Positions 28,463 through 37,171 of a stretch of DNA of 64,000 nucleotides are shown in pieces. The first letter of the stretch is position 1. Each line of letters begins with the position of its first letter. Location: positions 1-64,000 of the forward strand of contig NZ_JABBDX010000008.1 of the NCBI RefSeq assembly GCF_012847335.1, read 5' to 3'. The DNA is from Psychrobacter sp. MF31. GTDB taxonomy: Bacteria > Pseudomonadota > Gammaproteobacteria > Pseudomonadales > Moraxellaceae. Made by a program: the position numbers and the translations under genes. The notes under the pieces are model-generated. The model ran no database searches and had not been told where the DNA came from. It saw only the letters and a list, made by a program, of their open reading frames with translations.

Positions 28463-29113
28463 ATGGCATTCATGAAGCGCTCAACGTTATCTCACTCATT
28501 TCTTAATATCGTTTTGGTATTTATTGAATCGGCACTTACGCTGTTATTAAGGCTTGATCCTGCGCTTCGGCGCGCCGCTTACCCGCTTGCCAAACAAGGA
28601 ACGCGGGTTTGTTTGCGCTTGTATTTGCCGCATATTGAAGTGTTTGCCACTTTTAGTTATAAGGGCGTTTTGCTCGATTTAGAGCAGCCTGAAGGCAGCT
28701 TTGAGCCGGATGTGGTGATTAATGCTTATAGCTTGCAAGTATTGATGGCGATTGCAACTCATGATGATGAGGCGACCGAAAAGCTGCAAATGCGCGGTGA
28801 CAACGCTCAAGTCCAGTTGGTTAAACAATTTATCACCCAGCTTGGTTTAGGAAGCTTATTGCACAGCATCATTAACAAAATTAAAGGTGGCAAAGCAACC
28901 AAAGCTAGTGACGTGCAAAAAGCAGAAAAAGCCGATAGCTATAAGCGCAAGATCAGTGAGCAACAAGCGCAAATTAGCAGCTTAACCATTAAAAATCGTG
29001 AGCTTGAAACGACGGTAAAAGAGCTTGAAAGCAAACAAAAAATGTTTATGATCGCCGCAATTGTGATGACGGTGGTTGCCATTGGGGCAATTTTAGGTTG
29101 GATATTGACGTAA
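28463..29113 (+). CDS. Membrane-anchored protein with SCP2/UbiJ-like domain (tentative)
   Basis: 216 residues. The middle (about 40-145) reads like the SCP2-type lipid-binding fold of UbiJ, especially EPDVVINAYSLQVLMAIA and LQMRGDNAQVQLVKQFITQL. A basic, glutamine-rich coiled coil follows (about 155-192), and a C-terminal membrane helix (about 193-214) forms a tail anchor. UbiJ helps assemble the ubiquinone biosynthesis complex, but standard UbiJ lacks this coiled coil plus tail anchor and no ubi gene is adjacent. The assignment is by eye; the function is unproven. Confidence 0.5.
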   Translation: MAFMKRSTLSHSFLNIVLVFIESALTLLLRLDPALRRAAYPLAKQGTRVCLRLYLPHIEVFATFSYKGVLLDLEQPEGSFEPDVVINAYSLQVLMAIATHDDEATEKLQMRGDNAQVQLVKQFITQLGLGSLLHSIINKIKGGKATKASDVQKAEKADSYKRKISEQQAQISSLTIKNRELETTVKELESKQKMFMIAAIVMTVVAIGAILGWILT

Positions 29114-29150
29114 GTTGATGATCATTTTTTAAATTGAAATGCAGATTTTT

Positions 29151-29178
29151 AAAGCGCTGAAACGGGTCAGCGCTTTTT
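29151..29178 (+). terminator. Terminator after the UbiJ-like gene
   Basis: AAAGCGCTGA / TCAGCGCTTT with a 6-nt loop and a T-run. Confidence 0.85.
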
Positions 29179-29183
29179 GTTAG

Positions 29184-29226
29184 TATCAATTTATTTTAAT
29201 ATCAATTTATTAATATTATCAATGAC
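29184..29226. repeat. 16-17-bp tandem repeat, two copies plus a partial third
   Basis: TATCAATTTATTTTAA (29184-29199), TATCAATTTATTAATAT (29200-29216), then TATCAATGA. Confidence 0.65.
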
Positions 29227-29261
29227 CATCATCGGTTTGATTTATGAATGATCTTCGGAAT

Positions 29262-29294
29262 AATCTTGACTAATTTAGTCAGGATTCATATAAT
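29262..29294 (+). promoter_or_regulatory. isc promoter with overlapping IscR (type 1) site
   Basis: -35 TTGACT (29266-29271), exactly 17 bp, -10 TATAAT (29289-29294). The -35 and spacer are part of a palindromic IscR type 1 site at 29262-29285 (core GACT, 5-bp centre, AGTC). Holo-IscR bound here would block RNA polymerase, as in the E. coli isc promoter. Confidence 0.85.
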
Positions 29295-29354
29295 AACCTT
29301 ATGGCGCAGTTTATCAAAAAATCTAAGTATTAGCGATAACCACTGACTGATAAA

Positions 29355-29391
29355 AAGGGCTTAAAGACCTTTACCGTCATGTTAAGCCCTT
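29355..29391 (+). other. Leader hairpin between the isc promoter and iscR
   Basis: AAGGGCTTAA (29355-29364) and TTAAGCCCTT (29382-29391) form a perfect 10-bp stem with a 17-nt loop, in the 5' untranslated RNA 40 nt before the iscR ATG. No T-run follows. Confidence 0.6.
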
Positions 29392-29430
29392 GATAAGCTG
29401 CCTTTGATTGATCAGGTTTGGAGAGATGAT

Positions 29431-29931
29431 ATGCGCTTAACCACTCGAGGCAGATATGCAGTAACGGCATTGCTAGATTTGGCGCTGCAAACTCGCCAGC
29501 AAGACGGCGCGGTGTCGCTATCCGACATTGCCAAGCGTCAATCGATTTCGATCTCTTATCTTGAGCAGCTGTTCTCAAAGCTTCGTAAGCGAGGTCTTGT
29601 GACCAGTATCCGCGGCGCCTCCGGTGGCTATTATTTAGCAAAGCCTTTAGATGAGATTGATGTCATGAGCATCATTTCAGCTGTTGATGAATCCGTCAAT
29701 GCCATGCAATGCGAGGGGCGCGGCGATTGTCAAGGTGGTACCATGTGCTTGACGCATGATTTATGGTGCGCGCTTTCCAATCATATCGAGCAGTACTTGA
29801 AAAATATTACCTTAGCGCAATTATTAGATATGGAAAATGTGCAATCCATCTCCGAGCGCCAGCATCTTCCGAGCATTATAAAAGATATTAATACCATAAC
29901 TTTATCGACCAGCGAGGCAAACCCAGCATGA
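29431..29931 (+). CDS. iscR: Fe-S cluster regulator IscR
   Basis: Rrf2-family repressor of 166 residues that senses [2Fe-2S] status. The N-terminal winged helix starts [20 protein letters not shown]. Cluster ligands C94, C100, C106 and H109 correspond to the three Cys and His of E. coli IscR. The ATG at 29431 gives the family N-terminus; the open frame continues upstream to a TTG that is not needed. Its stop overlaps the iscS ATG by 4 nt, and its own operator lies in the promoter, so it should be autoregulated. Confidence 0.96.
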   Translation: MRLTTRGRYAVTALLDLALQTRQQDGAVSLSDIAKRQSISISYLEQLFSKLRKRGLVTSIRGASGGYYLAKPLDEIDVMSIISAVDESVNAMQCEGRGDCQGGTMCLTHDLWCALSNHIEQYLKNITLAQLLDMENVQSISERQHLPSIIKDINTITLSTSEANPA

Positions 29932-31154
29932 GCCAACATTCCCAGTTAATCTATTTAGATTATGCCGCAACCACGCCTGTTGCCAAATCTGTGGCAAAAA
30001 AGATGACCGAGTATTTGACGGTCGATGGTGTGTTTGGTAACCCCGCCTCGCGCTCGCATGGCTATGGTTGGCAAGCTGAAGAAGCGGTTGAAACCGCGCG
30101 TCAGCAGATTGCCGATGTGATTAACGCCGATCCGCGTGAGATTGTCTTCACTTCAGGGGCAACGGAGTCGGACAACTTAGCCATCAAAGGTGCCGCGCAT
30201 TTTTATCAAGGTCGCGGCAAGCATATTATCACCAGTAAAATTGAGCATAAAGCCGTTCTTGATACTTGCCGAGCGCTTGAGCAAGAAGGCTTTGAGATCA
30301 CTTATCTTGAGCCACAAAAAGGCACAGGACTAATTTTACCAGAACAAGTGAAAGCAGCACTTCGTGACGATACCATTTTAGTGTCGCTCATGATGGTTAA
30401 CAATGAGCTTGGCACGGTGACTGACGTTGCAGCAATTGGTGAGCTTACCCGCGATGCTGGCGTGATTTTCCATGTGGATGGCGCGCAAGCGGTTGGTAAA
30501 GTCCGCATTGATCTTGAAGCAATGAAAATTGACTTAATGAGCTTTTCAGGTCATAAAGCGTATGGTCCTAAAGGTATCGGCGCGTTGTTTGTTCGCAGAA
30601 AACCACGCGTTCGCCTAAAAGCTGAGCAACATGGCGGTGGTCACGAACGCGGTATGCGCTCAGGAACGTTGCCAACCCATCAAATCGTTGGTATTGGCGC
30701 GGCATTTGCTTTAGCAAACGAGCGCTTTGAGGAAGATCACGCTCATGTGGCAAAACTTCGCCAAAAGCTTTGGGACGGTTTGCAAGATATTGAAGAGATT
30801 TATTTAAACGGTGATCTTGATCATAGCGTTCCGAACATCATCAACATCAGCTTTAACTTTGTTGAAGGCGAGTCGCTCATGATGTCGCTTAAAGACTTGG
30901 CGGTATCGTCAGGATCGGCTTGTACTTCAGCGACCCTTGAGCCGTCTTATGTGCTTCGCGCCATTGGTCGCTCAGATGAGCTAGCACACAGCTCGATTCG
31001 CTTTAGCTTTGGTCGTTACACCACCGAAGAGGACATCGATACGGTGATTAGTCAAATGCACGGCGCGGTTGACAAGCTTCGCGCGCTCTCCCCGCTTTGG
31101 GATATGTACCAAGAAGGCGTGGATTTAGATTCGGTTGAATGGACTGATCATTAA
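29928..31154 (+). CDS. iscS: Cysteine desulfurase IscS
   Basis: PLP enzyme that takes sulfur from cysteine for Fe-S clusters and tRNA thiolation. 408 residues. Recognisable: [11 protein letters not shown] at the start, [15 protein letters not shown], the PLP lysine in [12 protein letters not shown] and the active-site cysteine loop [14 protein letters not shown]. It is translationally coupled to iscR. Confidence 0.97.
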   Translation: MSQHSQLIYLDYAATTPVAKSVAKKMTEYLTVDGVFGNPASRSHGYGWQAEEAVETARQQIADVINADPREIVFTSGATESDNLAIKGAAHFYQGRGKHIITSKIEHKAVLDTCRALEQEGFEITYLEPQKGTGLILPEQVKAALRDDTILVSLMMVNNELGTVTDVAAIGELTRDAGVIFHVDGAQAVGKVRIDLEAMKIDLMSFSGHKAYGPKGIGALFVRRKPRVRLKAEQHGGGHERGMRSGTLPTHQIVGIGAAFALANERFEEDHAHVAKLRQKLWDGLQDIEEIYLNGDLDHSVPNIINISFNFVEGESLMMSLKDLAVSSGSACTSATLEPSYVLRAIGRSDELAHSSIRFSFGRYTTEEDIDTVISQMHGAVDKLRALSPLWDMYQEGVDLDSVEWTDH

Positions 31155-31168
31155 TAAGGAGAATACTC

Positions 31169-31561
31169 ATGGCTTATAGCAACCAAGTAATTGATCATTA
31201 TGAAAACCCGCGTAATGTGGGAAACCTTGACAAAAATGCCAAAAACGTCGGCACTGGAATGGTAGGCGCGCCTGCTTGTGGTGATGTGATGCGCCTGCAA
31301 ATCCAAGTCGATGACAACGGCATTATTGAAGATGCGCGCTTTAAAACTTATGGCTGCGGCTCAGCCATTGCTTCAAGCTCGCTTGTTACCGAGTGGCTCA
31401 AAGGCAAAAGCTTAGAGCAAGCCGGTGAAATTAAAAACTTGGACATCGCTGAAGAGTTGGCATTGCCACCGGTTAAAGTTCACTGCTCGGTGCTTGCTGA
31501 AGACGCCATTAAAGCGGCAATCAGCGATTATAAAAGTAAGCACACTGAAGCTGCCGAGTAG
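31169..31561 (+). CDS. iscU: Fe-S scaffold IscU
   Basis: 130-residue scaffold on which clusters are built. Cluster cysteines are in GAPACGDVM, TYGCGSAIASSS and VKVHCSVLAEDA; the LPPVK motif recognised by HscA is present. It lies 14 bp after iscS with an AAGGAG site. Confidence 0.97.
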   Translation: MAYSNQVIDHYENPRNVGNLDKNAKNVGTGMVGAPACGDVMRLQIQVDDNGIIEDARFKTYGCGSAIASSSLVTEWLKGKSLEQAGEIKNLDIAEELALPPVKVHCSVLAEDAIKAAISDYKSKHTEAAE

Positions 31562-31648
31562 CCGAGTAATGTTAATTAGGTAACATGAGCAATTAGCAAT
31601 ATTCTAACCTTTGAAAAATCCGTCTTGCCATTACTGTCAGGGCGGTCT

Positions 31649-31688
31649 AGGTGACAATAACCCAAGTTTTTGTCACCTTTATTTTTAA
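31649..31688 (+). terminator. Terminator-like hairpin between iscU and iscA
   Basis: AGGTGACAA (31649-31657) pairs perfectly with TTGTCACCT (31670-31678) around a 12-nt loop and is followed by TTATTTTT. It lies inside the isc operon, 31 bp before iscA, so partial termination or RNA processing is likely rather than a full stop. Confidence 0.65.
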
Positions 31689-31718
31689 TATTTCACAACG
31701 TTAAATTAAGGAGCTGGC

Positions 31719-32039
31719 ATGATTGAGATGACAGAACGCGCCGCTCAGCACGTTCGCGACTTTTTAGACAACCGTGGTCATGGCGAAGGTATCCGTGTCG
31801 GAATTCGGACAGCAGGCTGCTCAGGATTGGCTTATGTTCTTGAATTTGTGGACACGCCAGACAGCGTTGATACGCGTTTTGAAAGCCACGGCGTGAGCAT
31901 TTTTATTGACCCAAAAAGCTTGGTTTATCTTGATGGTTTATTGATGGACTATGAAAAAGAAGGGTTAAACGAAGGCTTTAAATTCACCAATCCCAATCAA
32001 AAAGGTGAATGTGGCTGCGGTGAGTCATTTACCGTTTGA
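31719..32039 (+). CDS. iscA: Fe-S assembly protein IscA
   Basis: 106-residue A-type carrier that receives clusters and passes them to apoproteins. The three conserved cysteines are in [14 protein letters not shown] and GECGCGESF at the C-terminus. The start has an AAGGAG site. It is separated from iscU by 157 bp containing a hairpin, which is unusually wide for this operon. Confidence 0.97.
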   Translation: MIEMTERAAQHVRDFLDNRGHGEGIRVGIRTAGCSGLAYVLEFVDTPDSVDTRFESHGVSIFIDPKSLVYLDGLLMDYEKEGLNEGFKFTNPNQKGECGCGESFTV

Positions 32040-32072
32040 TTTTAACAATGAATAACGCTGAGGTCATTGGCT

Positions 32073-32627
32073 ATGAGCACGCCGTTTGAAAATTATTTCA
32101 CCTTGTTTGAGCAGCCTATCCAATTTGAGCTGTCGCAATCGGATCTAGATCAAAAGCTTCGACAATTGCAAAAACAGTATCATCCTGATTACGTCAATCA
32201 AGAAGATATCAAGGCTCAGCGAGCGGCAGAGCAAGCCTCAGCAGTGATTAATCAAGCTTATCAAACGCTTAGCCACCCTGACAGCCGCGCTGCTTATTTA
32301 TTAACCCTTGCGGATCAAGGTCAAAATTTGGATCGATCGATTGCCGATCTTGAGTTTTTAGATGACGCGATGCAGCTGCGAATCGATTTAGATGACGCTA
32401 TCAACACCAATGATACGACAACGTTGACAGCGCTTAAACCGCAAATTGATGCACGCCTGCAAGCCCAATCGAAGCGTTTTTTATTGTCGTATGCGGCAAG
32501 CGATTGGGAAACGGCAATCGATGCCACTCAAAAGCTCAAATTTTTGGTGAAGCTGGCAGCCGACGTGACGCGCGGTCTTGATACAGTTGCAAGCTTTCAA
32601 AGTGACGATGACGATTTATACGTTTGA
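32073..32627 (+). CDS. hscB: Co-chaperone HscB
   Basis: 184-residue J-domain protein that brings IscU to HscA. The HPD motif is in KQYHPDYVNQ, and the C-terminal helical bundle binds IscU. The ATG at 32073 is chosen over an in-frame TTG six bases earlier. Confidence 0.93.
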   Translation: MSTPFENYFTLFEQPIQFELSQSDLDQKLRQLQKQYHPDYVNQEDIKAQRAAEQASAVINQAYQTLSHPDSRAAYLLTLADQGQNLDRSIADLEFLDDAMQLRIDLDDAINTNDTTTLTALKPQIDARLQAQSKRFLLSYAASDWETAIDATQKLKFLVKLAADVTRGLDTVASFQSDDDDLYV

Positions 32628-32792
32628 TAAAAAGGCGGTTAAAATAAGCCGATCTATATCGTATAATGACTGCCGTATTACCAGCGTTTACTATACAGCT
32701 TAATATTTACAAACTTGATCCACCAAAGCTTAAAAAATTAGAGAATCAGGCGCTTTTGCTTGATGTTATTTATTTGTTATCTGAGTGATCTT

Positions 32793-34661
32793 ATGTCTTT
32801 ATTACAAATTGCGGAACCCAACCAAAGTGCTAGACCACATCAGCACCGCTTTGGGCTTGGGATTGATCTTGGAACCACGCGATCATTGGTTGCTGTCGTT
32901 CAATCGGGAAAAGCAAGAGTATTAGGCGCAGCTCAAGATACCCTTTTACCTTCCGTGGTTTATTTTCCAGAATCAGGAGCGCCTCTTGTTGGCGCAAAAG
33001 CCCTTGATCATGCCGCTGATGATCCACAAAATACCATCATTTCAGCCAAGCGCTTTATGGGTCGCAGCAAAACGGACATTAAATTTTCGCATCCTTATCA
33101 GTTAGAGGGCGAAAATGATGCCATGCCTGCATTTGTCACCCATCAAGGTGCAAAATCACCCGTTGAGGTCTCGGCGCGAATTTTATCGGTATTAAAAGAT
33201 CGTGCTGCAACTGCCCTTCCCGATGACAGCATTTCAGGCGCGGTAATTACCGTTCCGGCGTATTTTGATGAAGCTCAGCGCCAAGCCACCAAGGACGCCG
33301 CTGAAGCTGCAGGAATTCATGTGCTTAGGCTATTAAATGAGCCGACCGCTGCTGCCGTGGCTTATGGTTTAGATAAACCAAAATCGGATGATAGCGAACA
33401 TTATTATTTAATTTATGATTTGGGCGGCGGCACCTTTGATGTGTCAATTTTAAAATTAAGCGATGATGTCTTTGAAGTGCTGGCAACGGGTGGCAATAGC
33501 GCGCTTGGTGGCGACGATATTGATCGATTAGTGGTCAATTGGCTGATAAAACAAGCGGGCGTCAACCCAAAAGAGGTCAGCCTTCACGACAAATCTATCC
33601 TTGCTCAACATGCCAAAGCATTTAAGCAAGCATTGACCGATAACGACAGCGTCGCTGTTGATATTATGGTAAACGGTCAACGCTTTACTGGTCAATTGAC
33701 TCGCAATGACTTACTTGCTATTGCCGATCCTGTCAGCCGCCGAACTATAAGCGTTTGCGAGCAGGTGCTTCGTGATGCCAAGTTAACCGCAGAGCATCTT
33801 GACGAGGTGGTTTTGGTTGGCGGCTCAACGCGAATGCCAGCCATTCAAAAAGTCGTTGCCGATTTTTTTGGTAAAACGCCGTTATGCACTATTAACCCTG
33901 ATGAAGTCGTCGCTTTGGGTGCCGCTCAAACCGCCCATCTGCTCATCAATAAAGACAGCAATAATTTATTGCTATTAGATGTCACCCCCCTATCTTTAGG
34001 TCTTGAAACGATGGGCGGCTTGGTTGAAGTCATTATTCCAAGAAATACGCCAATTCCGGTCAAGCGTCGTCAAGTCTTTACCACCTATCAAGATGGTCAA
34101 ACTGGAATGGTCATCCATGTGGTTCAAGGGGAACGCGAAACGGTAGACAACTGCCGCTCACTTGGTCGCTTTGAGCTTTATGGTATCCCACCGATGAAAG
34201 CTGGATTTGCCCGAATTGAGGTGACCTTTAGCATTGATGCCAACGGTCAGCTGACGGTTAGCGCTCAAGAAACCACCACCAAAACCGAAAGCCAAATTGA
34301 AATTACGCCATCCTACGGCTTATCGGACGAGCAAAAAGAGCAGTTGCTGATTGCAGGATTCCAAAACGCAGAAGCCGACAAACAAGCGCGCTCATTAATC
34401 GAAACTAAAGTTGAAGCCAATCGCGAACTGCTTGCCCTTGAGTCAGCCTTAAAAGATTTCAATCAATTGCTAAATGATGATGAGCAAGCGCAATTGCGAG
34501 CGCAAATGAATGCGCTTCAAGCTGCCTTAGCTACCGATAACGTGACTGACATTGACGATAAGCAAGCAAGCTTAAAACCGTTTAGCGATGCCTTTGCTGC
34601 CAAAATTATGAACCAAAGCGTTCAATCAAGCCTTGCCGGAACCAGCGCTCAAGATTGGTAA
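32793..34661 (+). CDS. hscA: Fe-S chaperone HscA (Hsp70 family)
   Basis: 622 residues. It releases clusters from IscU in an ATP-driven cycle with HscB. The start MSLLQIAEPNQSARPHQ matches HscA; earlier in-frame ATG/TTG codons (32760-32765) would add a non-conserved hydrophobic tail. ATPase motifs: GIDLGTTRSLVA, YDLGGGTFDVSIL and VLVGGSTRMPAIQ. The substrate domain has LLLLDVTPLSLGLETMGG. It is 166 bp from hscB, so an extra promoter is possible. Confidence 0.95.
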   Translation: MSLLQIAEPNQSARPHQHRFGLGIDLGTTRSLVAVVQSGKARVLGAAQDTLLPSVVYFPESGAPLVGAKALDHAADDPQNTIISAKRFMGRSKTDIKFSHPYQLEGENDAMPAFVTHQGAKSPVEVSARILSVLKDRAATALPDDSISGAVITVPAYFDEAQRQATKDAAEAAGIHVLRLLNEPTAAAVAYGLDKPKSDDSEHYYLIYDLGGGTFDVSILKLSDDVFEVLATGGNSALGGDDIDRLVVNWLIKQAGVNPKEVSLHDKSILAQHAKAFKQALTDNDSVAVDIMVNGQRFTGQLTRNDLLAIADPVSRRTISVCEQVLRDAKLTAEHLDEVVLVGGSTRMPAIQKVVADFFGKTPLCTINPDEVVALGAAQTAHLLINKDSNNLLLLDVTPLSLGLETMGGLVEVIIPRNTPIPVKRRQVFTTYQDGQTGMVIHVVQGERETVDNCRSLGRFELYGIPPMKAGFARIEVTFSIDANGQLTVSAQETTTKTESQIEITPSYGLSDEQKEQLLIAGFQNAEADKQARSLIETKVEANRELLALESALKDFNQLLNDDEQAQLRAQMNALQAALATDNVTDIDDKQASLKPFSDAFAAKIMNQSVQSSLAGTSAQDW

Positions 34662-34713
34662 GGACGTTTTTTAATCGCTATTTTATATTGAACAATTAAG
34701 CCGGATGATAACC

Positions 34714-35052
34714 ATGCCAAAAATTACTATTCTTCCTCATCACGAAATTTGCCCTGAAGGCGCTGAAGTTGACATCGAATCAGGCGGGAATCTTTGTAAA
34801 TCCTTACTTGCTCAAGGTATTAAAATTGAGCACGCCTGCGAGATGTCAAAAGCTTGCACCACTTGCCACGTGGTCGTTCGTAAGGGGTTTAATAGCTTGG
34901 AAGAAATGGATGATATTGAAGCAGACTTATTAGATCGTGCTTGGGGGCTTGAAGCGGATTCGCGGTTGTCTTGCCAAGTTGTTGTTGAAGATAGCGATTT
35001 GACGATTGAAATCCCCAAATATACGTTAAACCATGCTAAAGAAAATCATTGA
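34714..35052 (+). CDS. fdx: [2Fe-2S] ferredoxin of the isc system
   Basis: 112-residue adrenodoxin-type ferredoxin that supplies electrons for cluster assembly. The four cysteines follow the pattern C-x5-C-x2-C (CEMSKACTTC) plus LSCQV. It is the last gene of the operon; iscX, which follows fdx in E. coli, is absent. Confidence 0.95.
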   Translation: MPKITILPHHEICPEGAEVDIESGGNLCKSLLAQGIKIEHACEMSKACTTCHVVVRKGFNSLEEMDDIEADLLDRAWGLEADSRLSCQVVVEDSDLTIEIPKYTLNHAKENH

Positions 35053-35094
35053 TTCATGATTCTCTTTGCTCAACCGTAAAGCTTTGATCAACGT

Positions 35095-35520
35095 TTAACG
35101 GATTCGGCTTTGCGATCGATTGTAGTTAGACTCTAAAATATCGACCTCGATGTGACTGCTATAAACGTCAACATTGATGAGCGGGTTGCCATCGACAATA
35201 ATCTTTTTGGCGTATTGGGGAATATTTCCAGCAGTTATCGATTTTTGCATATTGGCGCGGGCGGCTTTTGATGAAAATAAGCAGTCGCCTGAATCCTCGT
35301 AATCACCTTTGTTAAACTCATAAAGGTTGGCGCGGTCTTGGCGCAAAATGCCAGCGACGGTTGCGTTGGTGTAACCCTTAGCAATAGAGACACCTTTTGA
35401 ATTGACTTTATCGCTTGGGGATATGCGAGCGGTATAGCTGCAAAGGTATGCAGCAGTAGCGGGCATAACGCTAAAAGTGGTCGTCGTTAAAATAAGTAGC
35501 AGAGCTGTTACATGTCTCAT
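35095..35520 (-). CDS. Secreted orphan protein
   Basis: 141 residues: a clear signal peptide (1-23, LLLILTTTTFSVMPATAA) and a mature part of about 118 residues with two cysteines (C27, C79), which could form a disulfide. It is rich in Asn, Ser and Tyr. I do not recognise the family. It converges on fdx and starts the accessory-looking, AT-rich stretch up to 36.75 kb. Confidence 0.6.
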   Translation of the reverse strand: MRHVTALLLILTTTTFSVMPATAAYLCSYTARISPSDKVNSKGVSIAKGYTNATVAGILRQDRANLYEFNKGDYEDSGDCLFSSKAARANMQKSITAGNIPQYAKKIIVDGNPLINVDVYSSHIEVDILESNYNRSQSRIR

Positions 35521-36030
35521 AGTAAGCTTCCTTATTATATTATGGGTTATTTTAGCGAAAGCCTTTGATAAAATCTTTTTTTAATACTAAACAAAGTTTA
35601 TATTTTATTCAAGATTTAAAGTTTAAAAATTAATATTTAGCTTTTAGTTTTTTATTAAATCCTATTTGCTGCAAAGATCGTGAGCTGCGCCATTTATTAT
35701 ATAAAATCTTCTAAGATTTTCTAATGCATCTGTTCGAGTATGTATTTTAGTCGCCAGTACACCTTTGATGTGTCCAATGGCTTGATCCCTTTTTTCCAGC
35801 GCTGTACAGATGGGCTTTGGCAATCTTGGTCCCAAGTATGGCGTCTTAGTTCTGTAACTCATCCATTAGCTTTTCTGATAGACAACTTGCGGTAGCTCAT
35901 TTTCAATAAAAGGAGAAACCTCTAAGTAGAAGAGCTTATGGAAATTTCTTCTTTTAAATAGTCTCATTCATTAATGATAGTTAGCGCATTAATATTAAAG
36001 CTTTTAAAGCTATTATGATGTGTAGCTTAT
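35521..36030. other. AT-rich stretch with one doubtful short frame
   Basis: About 510 bp, visibly more AT-rich than its neighbours. A minus-strand frame at 35662-35862 (66 codons) contains EKRDQAIGHIKGVLATK, faintly like the C-terminal helix of some transposases. I cannot tell a gene from decayed sequence. Confidence 0.4.
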
Positions 36031-36474
36031 TTATTCAACGTGCCTTTCAATCCTTACAAACTCCCGTAAATGTTTAAATAAAAACGGTAATACAGTACTT
36101 TGACGATGCCTGATATGGTACGTGTCCATCAATGCTAGCAAGTGCTCAGGTGTTTCATTCAGTGGTATATCAAACTCAATCCTACGCATCACATTAAAAT
36201 TAGCTATAGATGTATTAAGATTGGTAGTAGAGCCGGAAAAGTAGGTTTGGCTTTCATCGCTATACAGCCCTTTGGCTGCATCAAGATAACCCTCCTGACC
36301 ACCTCGTAAACTGGCATTAAATAAACAGCCATAGGTATCATAGATCCAATTAAAAAAACTCTGTTCATCTATACTACGATAGCCAATTTTTGCTTGTTTA
36401 AATTGTTTATAAGTAATCCTATTTTGGTTCAAATTACTCTCTACAAGCTTACTCAGTTTATCTATGAGATACTA
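36031..36474 (-). pseudogene. Truncated gene of unknown function
   Basis: A minus-strand frame stays open from the IS remnant boundary (36474) to a stop at 36031, about 147 codons. The only start codon is a poor TTG at 36432, and the predicted protein (IDEQSFFNWIYDTYGC, LRGGQEGYLDAAKGLYSD, PLFLFKHLREF-like end) looks like a normal soluble protein. No ATG or ribosome site lies between the IS-derived element and the body, so the 5' end seems to have been lost when the element inserted. I do not recognise the family. Confidence 0.5.
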
Positions 36475-36751
36475 TGTCGTGCTGAATATTCATAATTTTA
36501 ACTAAAAATAAGCACAAGCGATCACGACTATATTCTCATAACTCTGCTTGAGCTTATCAACACTTGGAGCAGCTGCGCTATATTTTTTAAGCTTAGCAAA
36601 CACATTTTCTACCACATGCCGACTCTTGTATAAATGCCAATTCATATAGTCATTAACAAGATTATTATGTTTTCTTAATACCTCAGAATCATAGCCCTTA
36701 TCGGCACATAACACCAAGGTATAACCAACGCGCATGCGATACAACACGCCC
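36475..36751 (-). mobile_element. Internally deleted IS5-family element (277 bp)
   Basis: A 277-bp remnant read on the minus strand. The frame (to a stop at 36502) joins YRMRVG, normally near the N-terminus of IS5 transposases, directly to CADKGYDSEVLRKHN and YKSRHVVENVFAKLK from the C-terminal half, so the catalytic middle is gone. The ends match each other loosely and match the IS end at 178: CACGCCC then TAG on the right, and CTA then TGTCGTG on the left. Both ends are flanked by TA, fitting a 2-bp target duplication. Confidence 0.65.
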
Positions 36752-36766
36752 TAGTTTTAAACAAAC

Positions 36767-37054
36767 TTATTCTTTACCATAAGTACATAAATAAGCCGTT
36801 TCAACGTCAACTTTAACGCCAAATTTTTGGTTGGCATCCACAGTAAACATTTGACCTGTCTCGAACGTTTGCCAGTCATTGCTAGCGGGCAATTTCACCG
36901 TCAGCGCGCCGCTAACCACAGTCATGGTTTCAAATTCGCTCGTGCCAAACTCATACTCGCCAACTTCCATCACGCCAACGGTTGCCGAAAGGGTTTTGGT
37001 TTGAAAGGCAATCGAGGTCACTTTTTGGTCAAAATATTGATTGATACTTGGCAT
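36767..37054 (-). CDS. ppnP: Pyrimidine/purine nucleoside phosphorylase PpnP
   Basis: 95-residue cupin-fold enzyme (formerly DUF1255, YaiE) that splits nucleosides with phosphate. It shows [32 protein letters not shown] and YLCTYGKE at the end. AAGGAC precedes the ATG. The IS remnant begins 15 bp past its stop. Confidence 0.9.
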   Translation of the reverse strand: MPSINQYFDQKVTSIAFQTKTLSATVGVMEVGEYEFGTSEFETMTVVSGALTVKLPASNDWQTFETGQMFTVDANQKFGVKVDVETAYLCTYGKE

Positions 37055-37171
37055 AATTGTCCTTAATTTTATTAAATGGTCGTCATCTGAGGCTTTAGCC
37101 CAACACCTGTAAACAAATTAAGGCTGGGTTAAAACCGCAGCCTACTTTTAGCATTTAAATGAGCTTTTTTC

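Larger units (their letters stand above)
29114..29430. other. Intergenic region holding the isc promoter
   Basis: 317 bp. It contains the terminator of the upstream gene, a tandem repeat, the IscR-controlled promoter and a leader hairpin, each listed separately. Confidence 0.7.

Noticed and set aside
35662-35862. Small gene of 66 codons, possibly a transposase fragment
   Set aside because: The similarity to transposase C-termini is too faint, and the surrounding sequence is AT-rich and decayed-looking. Mentioned only inside the spacer entry.
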